DNA of 64,000 nucleotides. Origin: Fibrobacter succinogenes (GTDB lineage: Bacteria; Fibrobacterota; Fibrobacteria; Fibrobacterales; Fibrobacteraceae). The notes under the pieces are model-generated. The model was not told where the DNA came from, searched no databases, and saw only the letters and a program-made list of their open reading frames with translations. Made by a program: the position numbers and the translations under genes. The DNA is taken from NCBI GenBank assembly GCA_902756345.1, contig CACVQR010000003.1:62001-126000 (forward strand). The letters run 5' to 3'. Positions 7,983 to 16,812 of this stretch are shown one piece after another (the first letter of the stretch is position 1; every line of letters begins with the position of its first letter).

Positions 7983-9601
7983 AATACCTTTCGTGGTTAT
8001 GGAATAGGACGGATGGATTCCGCCTGAACATTGCGCTCCGCATTGTATTTGGCGTGGGGCGAATCTCGCTTGGGCTGTTAATGGTATGGCTCAGCAAGCG
8101 TTTTATAGATGAAACAATTCGCACGGGTAGTCAAGACGACATCGTGCAAATGATTGCACTGCTTGTGGTAACGGTCGTGGGCGCGATTGTTTTGCGTATC
8201 CTGTTTTATTATATGACGAATGTGGCGATGGTTCGTCAGTCGAATTGCTTGCGCCTGCAGGTCTTTGAAGGTTTGTTCTTGCGCAAGCTTTACGCGGGGG
8301 CAGAACTGCATTCGGGTGATGTGGCGTCTAGGCTTTCGAAAGATATCGAGTCGGTGTCGACCACGACCATGGAAACTTTGCCGCAAATGATTGTGACGAC
8401 GCTACAGCTGGTGGGCGCATTCCTTTTGATGCGCTGGTTTGACCCGCGGCTCGCTTGGGCGTTGCTGTTGCTTACGCCGGTGGCGATTGTGCTCGGCAAA
8501 CTGGTGTCTCGCAAGCTCAGGAACATGACGCTTGCGATTCGTGAACGCGAATCCAAAATCCAGATGCAGGTGCAAGAAGGCGTGGAACACAATGTGCTCA
8601 TGCGTTCGCTCGAAAGCGAAAGCTGGGTGGCGGGCCGCTTGGGTGACATGCAACAACATTTGGAAAGCGACGTGTTGCGCCGTACGCGGTTTACCACGCT
8701 TTCCCGTTTTGCGCTCGGGTCTGCCTTTGGGCTGGGTTATTTGCTCGCCTTTATTTGGGGCGGCCTCGGGCTTCGCGATGGAGCAATCACCTTCGGTATG
8801 ATGACTTCGTTCTTGCAACTGGTGGGCCAGATTCAGCACCCGATTCTTTCGATTTTGAACATGGTGCCGCAAGTGGTGCATACGACGGCAAGCATTGACC
8901 GCTTGGAAGATCTTGAAAAATCCAAGGAACCCGAAGTGGACGGAACGCCTGTGGCGCTTGAAGGCTCGCTCGGGGTTCGACTCGAGAACCTGCATTTTGG
9001 CTATGCGGCGGGAAGGCACGAGGTTTTGGAAGGATTCAGTCACGATTTTGAGCCTGGCTCCAAAACGGCGATTATGGGCAAGACTGGTGCCGGAAAGACG
9101 ACTTTGTTCCGGCTGCTGCTCGGCTTTGTAAGGCCTGATAGCGGGCAAATGTTAATTTATTCAAATTCCGAGGTGTGCGCGATTGGCAAAGAGACCCGCA
9201 CGAATTTTGTGTATGTGCCGCAGGGCAATACTTTGTTGAGCGGGAGTGTTCGCCTAAATTTGCAGTTGGCTAAGCCCGATGCGAGCGAACAAGAAATGAT
9301 GCAGGCGTTGCACGCGGCGTGCGCTGACTTTGTGCTTGATTTGCCCGAAGGCTTGGATACAGAAATCGGCGAGCGCGGTCGCGGCTTGAGTGAGGGCCAG
9401 GCGCAGCGAATAGGAATTGCCCGCGGGCTTTTGCGGCCCGGGAACGTATGGTTGTTTGACGAGGTGAGTTCTTCGCTCGATGAATCGACGGAGCGCGAAT
9501 TGTTCGAAAGACTGTTTGCAACTTACCCCGACAAGACCATGATTTTTGTGACGCACCGTTCGGCAATGTCAGAAATTTGCGACGAAGTCGTCCGACTGTG
9601 A
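7979..9601 (+). CDS. ABC exporter (fused membrane and ATPase domains, no peptidase domain)
   Basis: A 540-residue half-transporter. It starts at ATG 7979, overlapping the PqqD stop. The N-terminal 320 residues hold six predicted membrane helices (for example IVQMIALLVVTVVGAIVLRI). The ATPase domain has Walker A GKTGAGKTT, Q-loop VPQGN, signature LSEGQAQRIGIARG, Walker B VWLFDEVSSSLDE and the H-loop THR. The first helix begins within about 20 residues, so there is no N-terminal C39 protease. Likely role: dimeric export of the cluster peptide, comparable to the D transporters of lasso loci. Confidence 0.9.
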   Translation: MKYLSWLWNRTDGFRLNIALRIVFGVGRISLGLLMVWLSKRFIDETIRTGSQDDIVQMIALLVVTVVGAIVLRILFYYMTNVAMVRQSNCLRLQVFEGLFLRKLYAGAELHSGDVASRLSKDIESVSTTTMETLPQMIVTTLQLVGAFLLMRWFDPRLAWALLLLTPVAIVLGKLVSRKLRNMTLAIRERESKIQMQVQEGVEHNVLMRSLESESWVAGRLGDMQQHLESDVLRRTRFTTLSRFALGSAFGLGYLLAFIWGGLGLRDGAITFGMMTSFLQLVGQIQHPILSILNMVPQVVHTTASIDRLEDLEKSKEPEVDGTPVALEGSLGVRLENLHFGYAAGRHEVLEGFSHDFEPGSKTAIMGKTGAGKTTLFRLLLGFVRPDSGQMLIYSNSEVCAIGKETRTNFVYVPQGNTLLSGSVRLNLQLAKPDASEQEMMQALHAACADFVLDLPEGLDTEIGERGRGLSEGQAQRIGIARGLLRPGNVWLFDEVSSSLDESTERELFERLFATYPDKTMIFVTHRSAMSEICDEVVRL

Positions 9602-9618
9602 AAAACATGTGAGCGAAA

Positions 9619-10158
9619 ATGCATCCGCTTAAACACTTTATAACGATTACGAAACACCGAAACGAGGTGATTCGGCTTTGCTTTAGGGCTGGAATCGGGT
9701 TCCAGGGATTGTTTCACGATTTGTCGAAGTACAGCCCGACTGAATTTATTCCGGGAGCCAAGTACTACATGGGTGACCAGTCTCCCAACAACGGGGAGCG
9801 CAACGACAAGGGCTATAGCTTGGCTTGGATGCATCATAAGGGCCGGAACAAACATCATTTTGAATTCTGGTATGACTATGAAATGGCGACCAAGAAGCTT
9901 GTGCCGATTGATATGCCGGACCGCTACATTAAAGAGATGTTCTGCGATCGTGTGGCCGCATCCAAGACATACAACAAGGCGGGCTATACGCAAGAATCGC
10001 CGCTTTTGTATTTGACTAAAAGTACGGCTTGCGAAAAGATGACCGAAAAAACTTACCGCAAGTTGCTTTACTTGCTCAAGATGCTTGCCGAAAAAGGTGA
10101 AAAAGAAACGCTTGCCTTTATGCGCCGCACGAAGGTGCTGCCCGAAGCAGAAGTTTAA
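9619..10158 (+). CDS. DUF5662 family protein
   Basis: A 179-residue protein matching the DUF5662 pattern: an N-terminal HxxxVxxLCFxxG helix, FHDLSKYSPTEF with an HD-like pair, and SLAWMHHKGRNKHH. The His/Asp-rich arrangement suggests a metal-binding or HD-like hydrolase, but no function is established. It starts 17 nt after the exporter stop, so it may be co-transcribed, although there is no clear link to the cluster. Its stop codon overlaps that of the convergent RNA methyltransferase by 3 bp (TTTAAA). Confidence 0.72.
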   Translation: MHPLKHFITITKHRNEVIRLCFRAGIGFQGLFHDLSKYSPTEFIPGAKYYMGDQSPNNGERNDKGYSLAWMHHKGRNKHHFEFWYDYEMATKKLVPIDMPDRYIKEMFCDRVAASKTYNKAGYTQESPLLYLTKSTACEKMTEKTYRKLLYLLKMLAEKGEKETLAFMRRTKVLPEAEV

Positions 10159-11567
10159 ATCTTTGCGATAAACACGTTCAGGCTGAAACCGCCGTGGCTG
10201 GTGGCGATGCATTTTGCGACCGGATTTTGTTGCGGGGCGAGCGCAGGGCATTCGTGCAATAAGTTTGCGGTGCAAGTGTATTTGGAGCCTGGGCGGTTGT
10301 CGTCTTTGGGAGCAAGGATTGCTACTGTGAGTTGCTTGCCGAAGGGCGTTAGGTCGCGCGAAAGTTCGGCGAGTCGGCGGCCAATTTGCGTATAGAGCTT
10401 GGGTGCGTCAAAATCAAGGCGCTTGCCGTAGGGCGGGTTCAACACGATAACGGGCGAGGCTTCGCCCGAGTTCGAATTGCAGGAACATGCGTCGGCAATT
10501 TCTTTTGCGGTGTAGCTGAAAAAGTCGCGAAGTTGGGGGGTGATTGTCGGTGTGGCGTCGTTTGGAGCGATGTCTGCGAGCGGACCGCTTTCCACATTGT
10601 GCTTGATGATTTCGACGGCCTTAGGCGAAATGTCGCTGGTGAGGATGCGCGTGATTGGATTCTTCGACTCCACGCCGTTCGGCGTTTCGCTCAGAATGAC
10701 ACGCTCTTGTTTGACGATGTGGTTCCAGGTAGCGGGTTTGAATGCGGGCTGGTGCTTGAGTGCGAAATCGCGGCTTTTCCCTGGAATGAGTCCGTTTGCC
10801 ATGTAGGCAGCTTCGAGGCTGAACGTGCCGCTGCCAGCCATTAAATCAAGTAGGCAGTAGGAAGTAGGAAGTGGACAGGCAGGTGATGGTAATGAACAGG
10901 TTTCGAAAATCATCGCGGCGGCTATGGTTTCTTTGAGGGGGGCGTCGTTCACGAACCGCTCGTGACCGCGCTTGTAAAGTTCCTCGCCGGCAAGGTCTAG
11001 CCAAATGGTGCAGCGGTCATTGATAAGGGTGACGTAGAGGTTTTGAGGGGGTGGGGTATGGGGTCGGGCTTCACCCTTTGAGCTCGCTTCGCTTTGGGCC
11101 ATGTGAAATTGCGTGATTACGTTGTTCAGGCGTTCTGCGATGGCGTCGCTATGGTACAGTCGAGAATGCTTGCAGGTGACATGTATGTTCAGTAATCTTT
11201 CGTCTTTCGTCTGTAGCGAGTTATCGAGCGTTCTTTCGTCTAAATAAAGTTCCCAGGGAATTTCGGCGGCTTTCTTTTCGAGGTCACGGAAGTTTTCTGC
11301 CTTAAAATCGGCAATGTGCATCAGCACGCGGTTTGCAATGCGGCTGTAGGCCACAGCTTTCCAAGCTTCGGTGATTTTCGCGGTGAATTCAACCTTGCCG
11401 TCTCCTGCAATAGCAGGGGCGCCTTGGGCATCGGTAAATTCTAGCCCGTAACCTTGCAGTTCGCGAACAAGAGTCTGTTCAAAACCGAGAGGGGCAATCG
11501 CCAAAAACCGGTGCGGTTTTCCGATAATTTGCCGTTTAAGCCTTTTTTCGAGGTTATTGGTAATCAA
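10155..11567 (-). CDS. RlmL/THUMP-type RNA guanine-N2 methyltransferase with in-frame repeat insertions
   Basis: About 470 residues resembling the N-terminal half of RlmL, the 23S rRNA G2445 methyltransferase. It has a THUMP-containing N-terminus (FLAIAPLGFEQTLVRELQGY), SAM motif I LLDLMAGSGTF and catalytic NPPYGKR. No ATG fits the N-terminus. TTG at 11567 (14-nt overlap with dnaG) or the TTG of FLAI are the candidate starts, and the longer open frame to 11846 only reads dnaG codons in another frame. Between conserved motifs lie odd segments: [12 protein letters not shown] (a heptad repeat), VILSETPNGVESKNP (a palindromic repeat also at 40372) and the unexplained SSKGEARPHTPPP. These look like tolerated repeat insertions in surface loops. 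Confidence 0.8.
   Translation of the reverse strand: MITNNLEKRLKRQIIGKPHRFLAIAPLGFEQTLVRELQGYGLEFTDAQGAPAIAGDGKVEFTAKITEAWKAVAYSRIANRVLMHIADFKAENFRDLEKKAAEIPWELYLDERTLDNSLQTKDERLLNIHVTCKHSRLYHSDAIAERLNNVITQFHMAQSEASSKGEARPHTPPPQNLYVTLINDRCTIWLDLAGEELYKRGHERFVNDAPLKETIAAAMIFETCSLPSPACPLPTSYCLLDLMAGSGTFSLEAAYMANGLIPGKSRDFALKHQPAFKPATWNHIVKQERVILSETPNGVESKNPITRILTSDISPKAVEIIKHNVESGPLADIAPNDATPTITPQLRDFFSYTAKEIADACSCNSNSGEASPVIVLNPPYGKRLDFDAPKLYTQIGRRLAELSRDLTPFGKQLTVAILAPKDDNRPGSKYTCTANLLHECPALAPQQNPVAKCIATSHGGFSLNVFIAKI
10655..10703 (-). repeat. GTCATYCTGAGCGAAACG palindromic repeat inside a coding region
   Basis: Read on the minus strand, the segment GTGTCATTCTGAGCGAAACG to GGCGTGGAGTCGAAGAATCC matches the intergenic copy at 40372-40418 with only a few differences. 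A diverged relative lies at 48269-48307. Here it is in frame and encodes VILSETPNGVESKNP in the RNA methyltransferase. Confidence 0.85.
10850..10884 (+). repeat. Heptad repeat family A inside a coding region
   Basis: GTAGGCAGTAGGAAGTAGGA and the following bases are five degenerate 7-bp units of the same family as the arrays at 17569, 40345, 49676 and 55233. The methyltransferase gene reads the CTTCCTA strand, which is free of stops, giving [12 protein letters not shown] directly before SAM motif I. Confidence 0.85.
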
Positions 11568-13749
11568 AATCGTTCGACTCGCTGTAATCGTCGTTGCCGT
11601 AAGAGTATTCTTCGTCGTCTTCGGGTGGCGGGGGCTCAAAACCTTCGGGCGGTTCGTCGCTAGACATTTGCTCGTCGGCGAATTCATCCGGAGCTTGTGA
11701 CGGTGCCTTTGCAACAGGTTGAGTGCTCGGTGCCGGGATTGTCTGTGCAAGCATCGCGGACTCGGCTTGGACTGGTGCGGGGGCTGCGGCGACGCTCGGC
11801 GTAGAAATTGGAATGGGCGTCGTCGGAGCCGCAGGCATCGGAGCACCCTGAATCACCGACTGGAACAGTATCAGTTGCGCCTTGCTGCGGACCACTTGGT
11901 CGGCGAACGCGTCGATGGTGATTTTTTCGGCGTTGAACAGGGCGTTCAACTTTTGCATGCCCTGCGTGAACTTGGACATCTGCATGCGCGTTTCGACCGC
12001 TTCGTTGCTGGTCAGCGGAATCATGTGCTTTTGTCTGTCGCAGAGCTTGGTCGAAAACACGGTCAGCGTCTGGTAAAACTCAATGATTTCTTGCGGAGTT
12101 TTCCATTGTTCCTCGGGCAAGCCTTCCAAAAAGAGCCTGAGCGTGGGCGACACGTTTTCGTACATCAACTGCGGCGAAACGGCGCCAGTCTCGGCGTAGA
12201 GTGCAATGGCGGAATTCACGAATTCTTCGACCACCGGAGATTCAAACATGCGGACTCCGCTTGCGGCCCAGTCCATGTCAAAATATTCCAGCGCGCGGTC
12301 CATCAGCGTCGGGTTTCGAAGCACCAAGTTTGCAAATCGGATTTCCATCGGCGGAATGCTAGCCCAATCGAGTGAGGCTGCTTGCTCCAATTGCGGAATC
12401 ACTTCAGGTGCTTCGGGGGTGGCTGCGTTTGCCGCTATCGGGCGGTGTTCTTCGGGGCCTTTTTGCGGCTTCAGACTTTTCACTTGGGCCAAGGAGCGGC
12501 TCGTGTTGAATCGTTCCGCAATCAGTTTTACATACTGGTTTTGAAGTTCGCGGTCGGTAATGCTTTTTACGAGTGACTTGGTGTAAGTCACAAAACGGGC
12601 GCGCTCTTCAGGGCTTTGCATGTCGTGTTGGCGGGCCAAATAAGAAAGCCAGTCTTCGGATTCGCGCAAAGCGGCTCGGAATGCGTCTGCACCGCGTTCG
12701 TTTACAAAGTTGTCGGGGTCGATTTTAGTGCCATCGGGGCGCGAAAGTGCAAACACGCGGGGCGCAATTCCCTTGGGCAATACGATTTCCAAACTTCGGA
12801 GGGTTGCCTTTTGACCAGCGGCATCGCCGTCGAATACCAAGTAGGCGGTATTTGCGTATCGGGCAAGAATGCTTGCGTGTGTTTCGGTCAAAGCTGTTCC
12901 CGAAGCAGCCACTACGTTTGTGACACCGCCTTGATACAGGCTGATCATGTCAAAGTAGCCTTCCACGATAATCACCGCATTTTCTTTCGCGATGCTTTGA
13001 CGGCTTTGATGCAAACCGAATAGAATATCGCTCTTGTGGTACAGCGCCGATTCCGGGCTGTTCATGTACTTGGCGTGGCTTTTTCCAGAGAGGTCACGGC
13101 CACCGAAGGCGACAATCACGCCCGAAAGGTTCTGGATGGCGATCATCAGTCGGTCGCGGAATTTGTCCGAGATTCCGCCGTTTTCCTTTTGGATGGCAAG
13201 TCCCGCCTTGACGCAGTCTAGTGGCGAAAATCCATTCTTGGCTGCATGGCCGATAAAGCCTTCGCGTCCATCCGGGGCGTAACCGATATGGAACAGCTTG
13301 CGGGTCTCGTCGGTAATATGGCGGCTTGAAAGGTATTGTAGCGCTTTGGGCGAAAGGGCAAGTTGCTGTTCAAACCATTCGCAGGCCAGTTCGTTCAGTC
13401 TGCGGACCATGGCGCGTTCTTCGGTCTTTTCGCTATCTTCGGGGGCGCCTAGCTGGGGGAGTGCAAAACCGGTAAAGTTTGCGACCCATTCCACGGCCCC
13501 CTTAAAATCCATTTTTTCGTGTTCTTGGACGAACTTGAACACGTCTCCGCCCGCGCCACAGGCAAAGCATTTATAGATGCCCAGGCTCGGGTTTACATTC
13601 ATCGAAGGGCTTCTGTCATCGTGGAAGGGGCAGACGCCCAAGTAGCGGCCATTTCCGGAACGTTTCAGCGGTACAAAGTTTTCAATCACCAACGCAATGT
13701 CTGCGTGGGCTTTGAGTTGCTGAATGATTTCGTTAGAGTAAAATGCCAC
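11554..13749 (-). CDS. dnaG: DNA primase
   Basis: A 731-residue primase that makes RNA primers at the replication fork. Residues of about 1-100 carry the CHC2-type zinc finger (VCPFHDDRSPSMNVNP, KCFACGAGGDVFKF). The TOPRIM domain follows, with EGYFDMISLYQGG and VFDGDAAGQKA. The C-terminal helicase-interaction part is poorly conserved and ends in an alanine/proline linker and an acidic aromatic tail (EGFEPPPPEDDEEYSYG). The start is GTG at 13749, only 4 nt after a TAAATTTG box, so the mRNA is probably leaderless. It is followed by the overlapping RNA methyltransferase gene. At 731 aa it is longer than E. coli DnaG (581 aa) because of the tail. Confidence 0.95.
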   Translation of the reverse strand: MAFYSNEIIQQLKAHADIALVIENFVPLKRSGNGRYLGVCPFHDDRSPSMNVNPSLGIYKCFACGAGGDVFKFVQEHEKMDFKGAVEWVANFTGFALPQLGAPEDSEKTEERAMVRRLNELACEWFEQQLALSPKALQYLSSRHITDETRKLFHIGYAPDGREGFIGHAAKNGFSPLDCVKAGLAIQKENGGISDKFRDRLMIAIQNLSGVIVAFGGRDLSGKSHAKYMNSPESALYHKSDILFGLHQSRQSIAKENAVIIVEGYFDMISLYQGGVTNVVAASGTALTETHASILARYANTAYLVFDGDAAGQKATLRSLEIVLPKGIAPRVFALSRPDGTKIDPDNFVNERGADAFRAALRESEDWLSYLARQHDMQSPEERARFVTYTKSLVKSITDRELQNQYVKLIAERFNTSRSLAQVKSLKPQKGPEEHRPIAANAATPEAPEVIPQLEQAASLDWASIPPMEIRFANLVLRNPTLMDRALEYFDMDWAASGVRMFESPVVEEFVNSAIALYAETGAVSPQLMYENVSPTLRLFLEGLPEEQWKTPQEIIEFYQTLTVFSTKLCDRQKHMIPLTSNEAVETRMQMSKFTQGMQKLNALFNAEKITIDAFADQVVRSKAQLILFQSVIQGAPMPAAPTTPIPISTPSVAAAPAPVQAESAMLAQTIPAPSTQPVAKAPSQAPDEFADEQMSSDEPPEGFEPPPPEDDEEYSYGNDDYSESNDFDYQ

Positions 13750-13753
13750 GGCT

Positions 13754-13761
13754 CAAATTTA
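13754..13761 (-). promoter_or_regulatory. TAnnTTTG promoter box of dnaG
   Basis: TAAATTTG on the minus strand, 4 nt before the GTG start of dnaG. No Shine-Dalgarno lies between, consistent with a leaderless GTG-initiated mRNA. Confidence 0.6.
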
Positions 13762-13796
13762 GCAAGAATGCGCCTTCAAAATTATGACAGGAATAA

Positions 13797-13834
13797 AAAA
13801 AAGAATCCGTTCTTGAAGAATCGGATTCTTTTTT
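13797..13834 (-). terminator. Terminator after the initiator tRNA
   Basis: Stem AAGAATCCG/CGGATTCTT with an AT-rich loop, flanked by an A-run and a T-run, so it could work in both directions. It lies directly 3' of the tRNA on the minus strand and isolates it from dnaG. Confidence 0.8.
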
Positions 13835-13836
13835 AG

Positions 13837-13910
<74 letters not shown>

Positions 13911-13960
13911 TCGAGGTTGCACCATATATAGTAAATTTTTATAGCCTTGTCAAGGGTTTT

Positions 13961-15118
13961 TTACACGAATTTTTTCAGGATATGCTTGCTGGCGACGAAA
14001 TAATCAATACCGCTAATAATGGTAATTGCGGTGATGACGCCCATCACAGCTTGCGGGAAAATGGCCCAAAATGCTTGATAATTGGGAATAATCGTTTCCA
14101 TGGGGTCGAGGGCGCCGAGCAAAATGGCGACAATTCCGATACCCTGGAGCGCAGTTTTCCACTTGCCGCTGCGGCGAGCGGGCATAATCAGTCCTTCGCT
14201 TGCGGCGAGAGTACGGAGTGTCTCGACGCTTGATTCGCGGAAGTAAATGAGGGCGACCATCCACACCGGGGCATACCCCGTAGCGATAAAGCACATGAAG
14301 ATTGTCATGTTCGAAATTTTGTCGCTGAACGGATCCAGGTACTTGCCGAGAGTGCTCACTTCGCCGAGTTTGCGGGCGAGGTAACCATCCAAAAAGTCGG
14401 TCAGCATAAAGCCGAGCACCATCACCAGCGAAAGGCTCTTGAAAACGAGGCTGTTGTTGCTGTAATCCAGGTCGTTGTCGTAAAAGAAAACCCAAAGGAA
14501 GAACGGGGTCAGCACAATGCGGCTCATGGTGAGCTGGCTTGCAATCGAAAGCGGCTTTCTGTGAGCCGGGTCGCGGTAATACCAGTAGGCGTATGCAACG
14601 GTCGAAGCGATAATCAAGAGAATCGACGTCACCATGCAAATTTGCTGGTAATCTTCGAGATTCAACAAGTACACGCCCATCGTTACTGTAATCGCAATGT
14701 TTGACAATTTACTCCAGCGACGCTTGCGGGGGAGCGACTTGCCTTCGCGAAGCACGCCGAGGCTAAATAGCGTGTGCGCGACAAGACGGGCCAACAGGAA
14801 TACGCAACCGACGGCGAGCAATTTTTCGGCTTGGTCATTTTGCAATAAATCGCGCACAAAAATGCTGGTCATCACCGCAAACGAAAGGAATCCGTCAATC
14901 ACGTTCAGCCAAAGTCTATAATAGGGCTTTTCGATTTCTTGCGAACGGAGTTGGTACAAATTAACCCAGCCCATAATCAGGGCGATTGCAACCAGGGCGG
15001 TGGCGGTTTTTGCCATTCCCATCCAGATAAAGACAATGACGGCTATAAAAACCATAGCCCTTAAAACGCTCCAAATACGCGAGCGCAGTCTAATATCGGA
15101 TGTTTGTTCTTGTGTCAT
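13961..15118 (-). CDS. CDP-alcohol phosphatidyltransferase with extra N-terminal membrane domain (PgsA-like)
   Basis: A 385-residue membrane enzyme. The CDP-alcohol phosphotransferase signature is complete at about residues 240-265 (DFLDGYLARKLGEVSTLGKY then LDPFSDK). This suggests CDP-diacylglycerol-glycerol-3-phosphate phosphatidyltransferase, the first step to phosphatidylglycerol. The usual enzyme is about 180-200 aa, but here about 190 residues with at least four hydrophobic helices precede the catalytic domain. Another CDP-alcohol transferase specificity cannot be excluded. It starts 12 nt after recN, probably in one transcript with trmB and recN. Confidence 0.82.
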   Translation of the reverse strand: MTQEQTSDIRLRSRIWSVLRAMVFIAVIVFIWMGMAKTATALVAIALIMGWVNLYQLRSQEIEKPYYRLWLNVIDGFLSFAVMTSIFVRDLLQNDQAEKLLAVGCVFLLARLVAHTLFSLGVLREGKSLPRKRRWSKLSNIAITVTMGVYLLNLEDYQQICMVTSILLIIASTVAYAYWYYRDPAHRKPLSIASQLTMSRIVLTPFFLWVFFYDNDLDYSNNSLVFKSLSLVMVLGFMLTDFLDGYLARKLGEVSTLGKYLDPFSDKISNMTIFMCFIATGYAPVWMVALIYFRESSVETLRTLAASEGLIMPARRSGKWKTALQGIGIVAILLGALDPMETIIPNYQAFWAIFPQAVMGVITAITIISGIDYFVASKHILKKFV

Positions 15119-15130
15119 TTAATGCCTCTG

Positions 15131-16774
15131 TCAAACTTCTAAAAGTTGTCTTGCGTGCTCACGAATCGTGTCGGATTCGCCACCTAGCATGCGAGATAGT
15201 TCCTTGATACGACCTTCGTGGTCCAGTTCGACCACATGCGTATACGTGCGGCCATCGATTTCTTCTTTGCTGACCGCGAGCTGGTTCTTGGCGCGGCTTG
15301 CTACCTGGTGCAAGTGCGTAATCGTGAGCACTTGGTGGTGTTGGCCTAAATTCTTTAAAGCTTCGCCGATGCTGTTGCCGACTTCGCCGCTGATTCCGGA
15401 ATCCACTTCGTCGAAAATCAAGAGGGGTACGCGGTCGAGGTCGGCCATCACGCTCTTGATTGAAAGCAGCACACGACTGAGTTCGCCGCCCGAAACCGCC
15501 TTTTGCAGGCTCTTGAAGCCTTCACCGGGGTTTGGGGCGAGCGTGAATTCAATCTTGTCGGCTCCGTTCGGCGACAAGGACTGCATGGTAATCGATGTCG
15601 CAAAAATCGCCTTCGGCATGCCGAGCGTATTCAGGATGTCGCTTACGGCCTTGTCGTAGCGGGCGGCGGCTTCCTGGCGAGATTTCGTGAGCTTGAGGGC
15701 GGTCGCCTGCAATGCTTCCAACGCCTTCTTAGACTGCCTGGAAAGTTCTTCCAAGTCCGCATCCAAGTTCTCGAGGCTCGAAAGTTCTTCCTTGCGTTGT
15801 TCAGTCAAGGCAATCAGGCCCGCGACATCGGTGCGGTACTTACGCTTGAGTTTCTGAATCGCCGCGATGCGGGCGTTCGCGCGGTCAATGTCTGCGGCAC
15901 TCATGGCTGCTGCCGGGCGGAGTCTCAGCAAGTCCTTGCAAACGCTTTCGTAAGGGTCAGTCACTTCGTCAAGCGACTTCAGGTAATCTTCGTAGTCCGG
16001 GAGCTTTGCTGCAAGTGAACGCAACTTGGACTGCAAAATCTGCACTTGGTCCAAGAGGCCGTTCTCGCCACCCAGCATTCCCTGGATGTCGTTCAGGTAG
16101 CGGGTTTCGGCTTCCTGCTTGCTTGCGCTGTTCACCTTTTCTTCAAGGGCTTCTTCTTCGCCTTCTTTGAGGGCGGCTTTCGAAAGTTCATCAAACTGGA
16201 ACTTCAAAAAGTCCTTTTGGGCCGCCAAGTTCTTTGCGCGTTCTTCGGTAGCGCGGATTTCGTCTTGAATCTTGTTCCAGGTTGACCATTCGCTAGAATA
16301 TTCGGCAAGCAGTTCGCCATTTCCGGCAAAGTCGTCGAGCATTTGCGTATGCGTGCGGATGTCGCGCAGCAAGAGCTGTTCGCTCTGGCCGTGCATCTGG
16401 ATCAGTTCTTCGCCCAGACGTTGCAAATCGGGGAGTGCCACCACAGCGCCGTTCACGCGGGCGCGGCTCTTGCCGTTCTCCTGGATTTCACGGCGGATAA
16501 TCAGTTCGTCGTCGCTGTCGAGCTCCAGTTCTTCAAGAACCTTCTTCACTTGCGGTTCGTTAGTGATATCGAATGTGGCTTCGACCACGGCCTTTTCTTC
16601 GCCGGTACGCACCATGGTTGCTTGCGCCTTGTCGCCGCATACAATGCGGAGGGACTTCAAGAGTACAGATTTCCCTGCGCCGGTTTCGCCGGTAATTGCA
16701 GTAAAACCATCGCGGAACGGAACTTCCGCATTCGCAATCAAAGTAAATCCACTAATCGACAGGTGCTTTAACAT
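15131..16774 (-). CDS. recN: DNA repair protein RecN
   Basis: A 547-residue SMC-like ATPase that acts early in double-strand-break repair. It has Walker A GETGAGKSV near residue 33, a long central coiled coil rich in Glu, Ala and Lys, then the ABC signature region AVSGGELSRVLLSIK and Walker B LLIFDEVDSGISGEVG. The length matches the family. A TTTATTTG box, one mismatch from TAnnTTTG, lies 5 nt before the ATG, so this gene too may have a very short leader. Genes trmB and pgsA flank it on the same strand. Confidence 0.95.
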   Translation of the reverse strand: MLKHLSISGFTLIANAEVPFRDGFTAITGETGAGKSVLLKSLRIVCGDKAQATMVRTGEEKAVVEATFDITNEPQVKKVLEELELDSDDELIIRREIQENGKSRARVNGAVVALPDLQRLGEELIQMHGQSEQLLLRDIRTHTQMLDDFAGNGELLAEYSSEWSTWNKIQDEIRATEERAKNLAAQKDFLKFQFDELSKAALKEGEEEALEEKVNSASKQEAETRYLNDIQGMLGGENGLLDQVQILQSKLRSLAAKLPDYEDYLKSLDEVTDPYESVCKDLLRLRPAAAMSAADIDRANARIAAIQKLKRKYRTDVAGLIALTEQRKEELSSLENLDADLEELSRQSKKALEALQATALKLTKSRQEAAARYDKAVSDILNTLGMPKAIFATSITMQSLSPNGADKIEFTLAPNPGEGFKSLQKAVSGGELSRVLLSIKSVMADLDRVPLLIFDEVDSGISGEVGNSIGEALKNLGQHHQVLTITHLHQVASRAKNQLAVSKEEIDGRTYTHVVELDHEGRIKELSRMLGGESDTIREHARQLLEV

Positions 16775-16812
16775 ACGGCAAATAAATTAGCAATTTAGCT
16801 TGACACTAAGTG

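Noticed and set aside
11568-11846. N-terminal extension of the RNA methyltransferase
   Set aside because: This frame reads the dnaG Ala/Pro linker in another phase, and the composition (Arg/Pro/His-rich) is that of a shadow frame.
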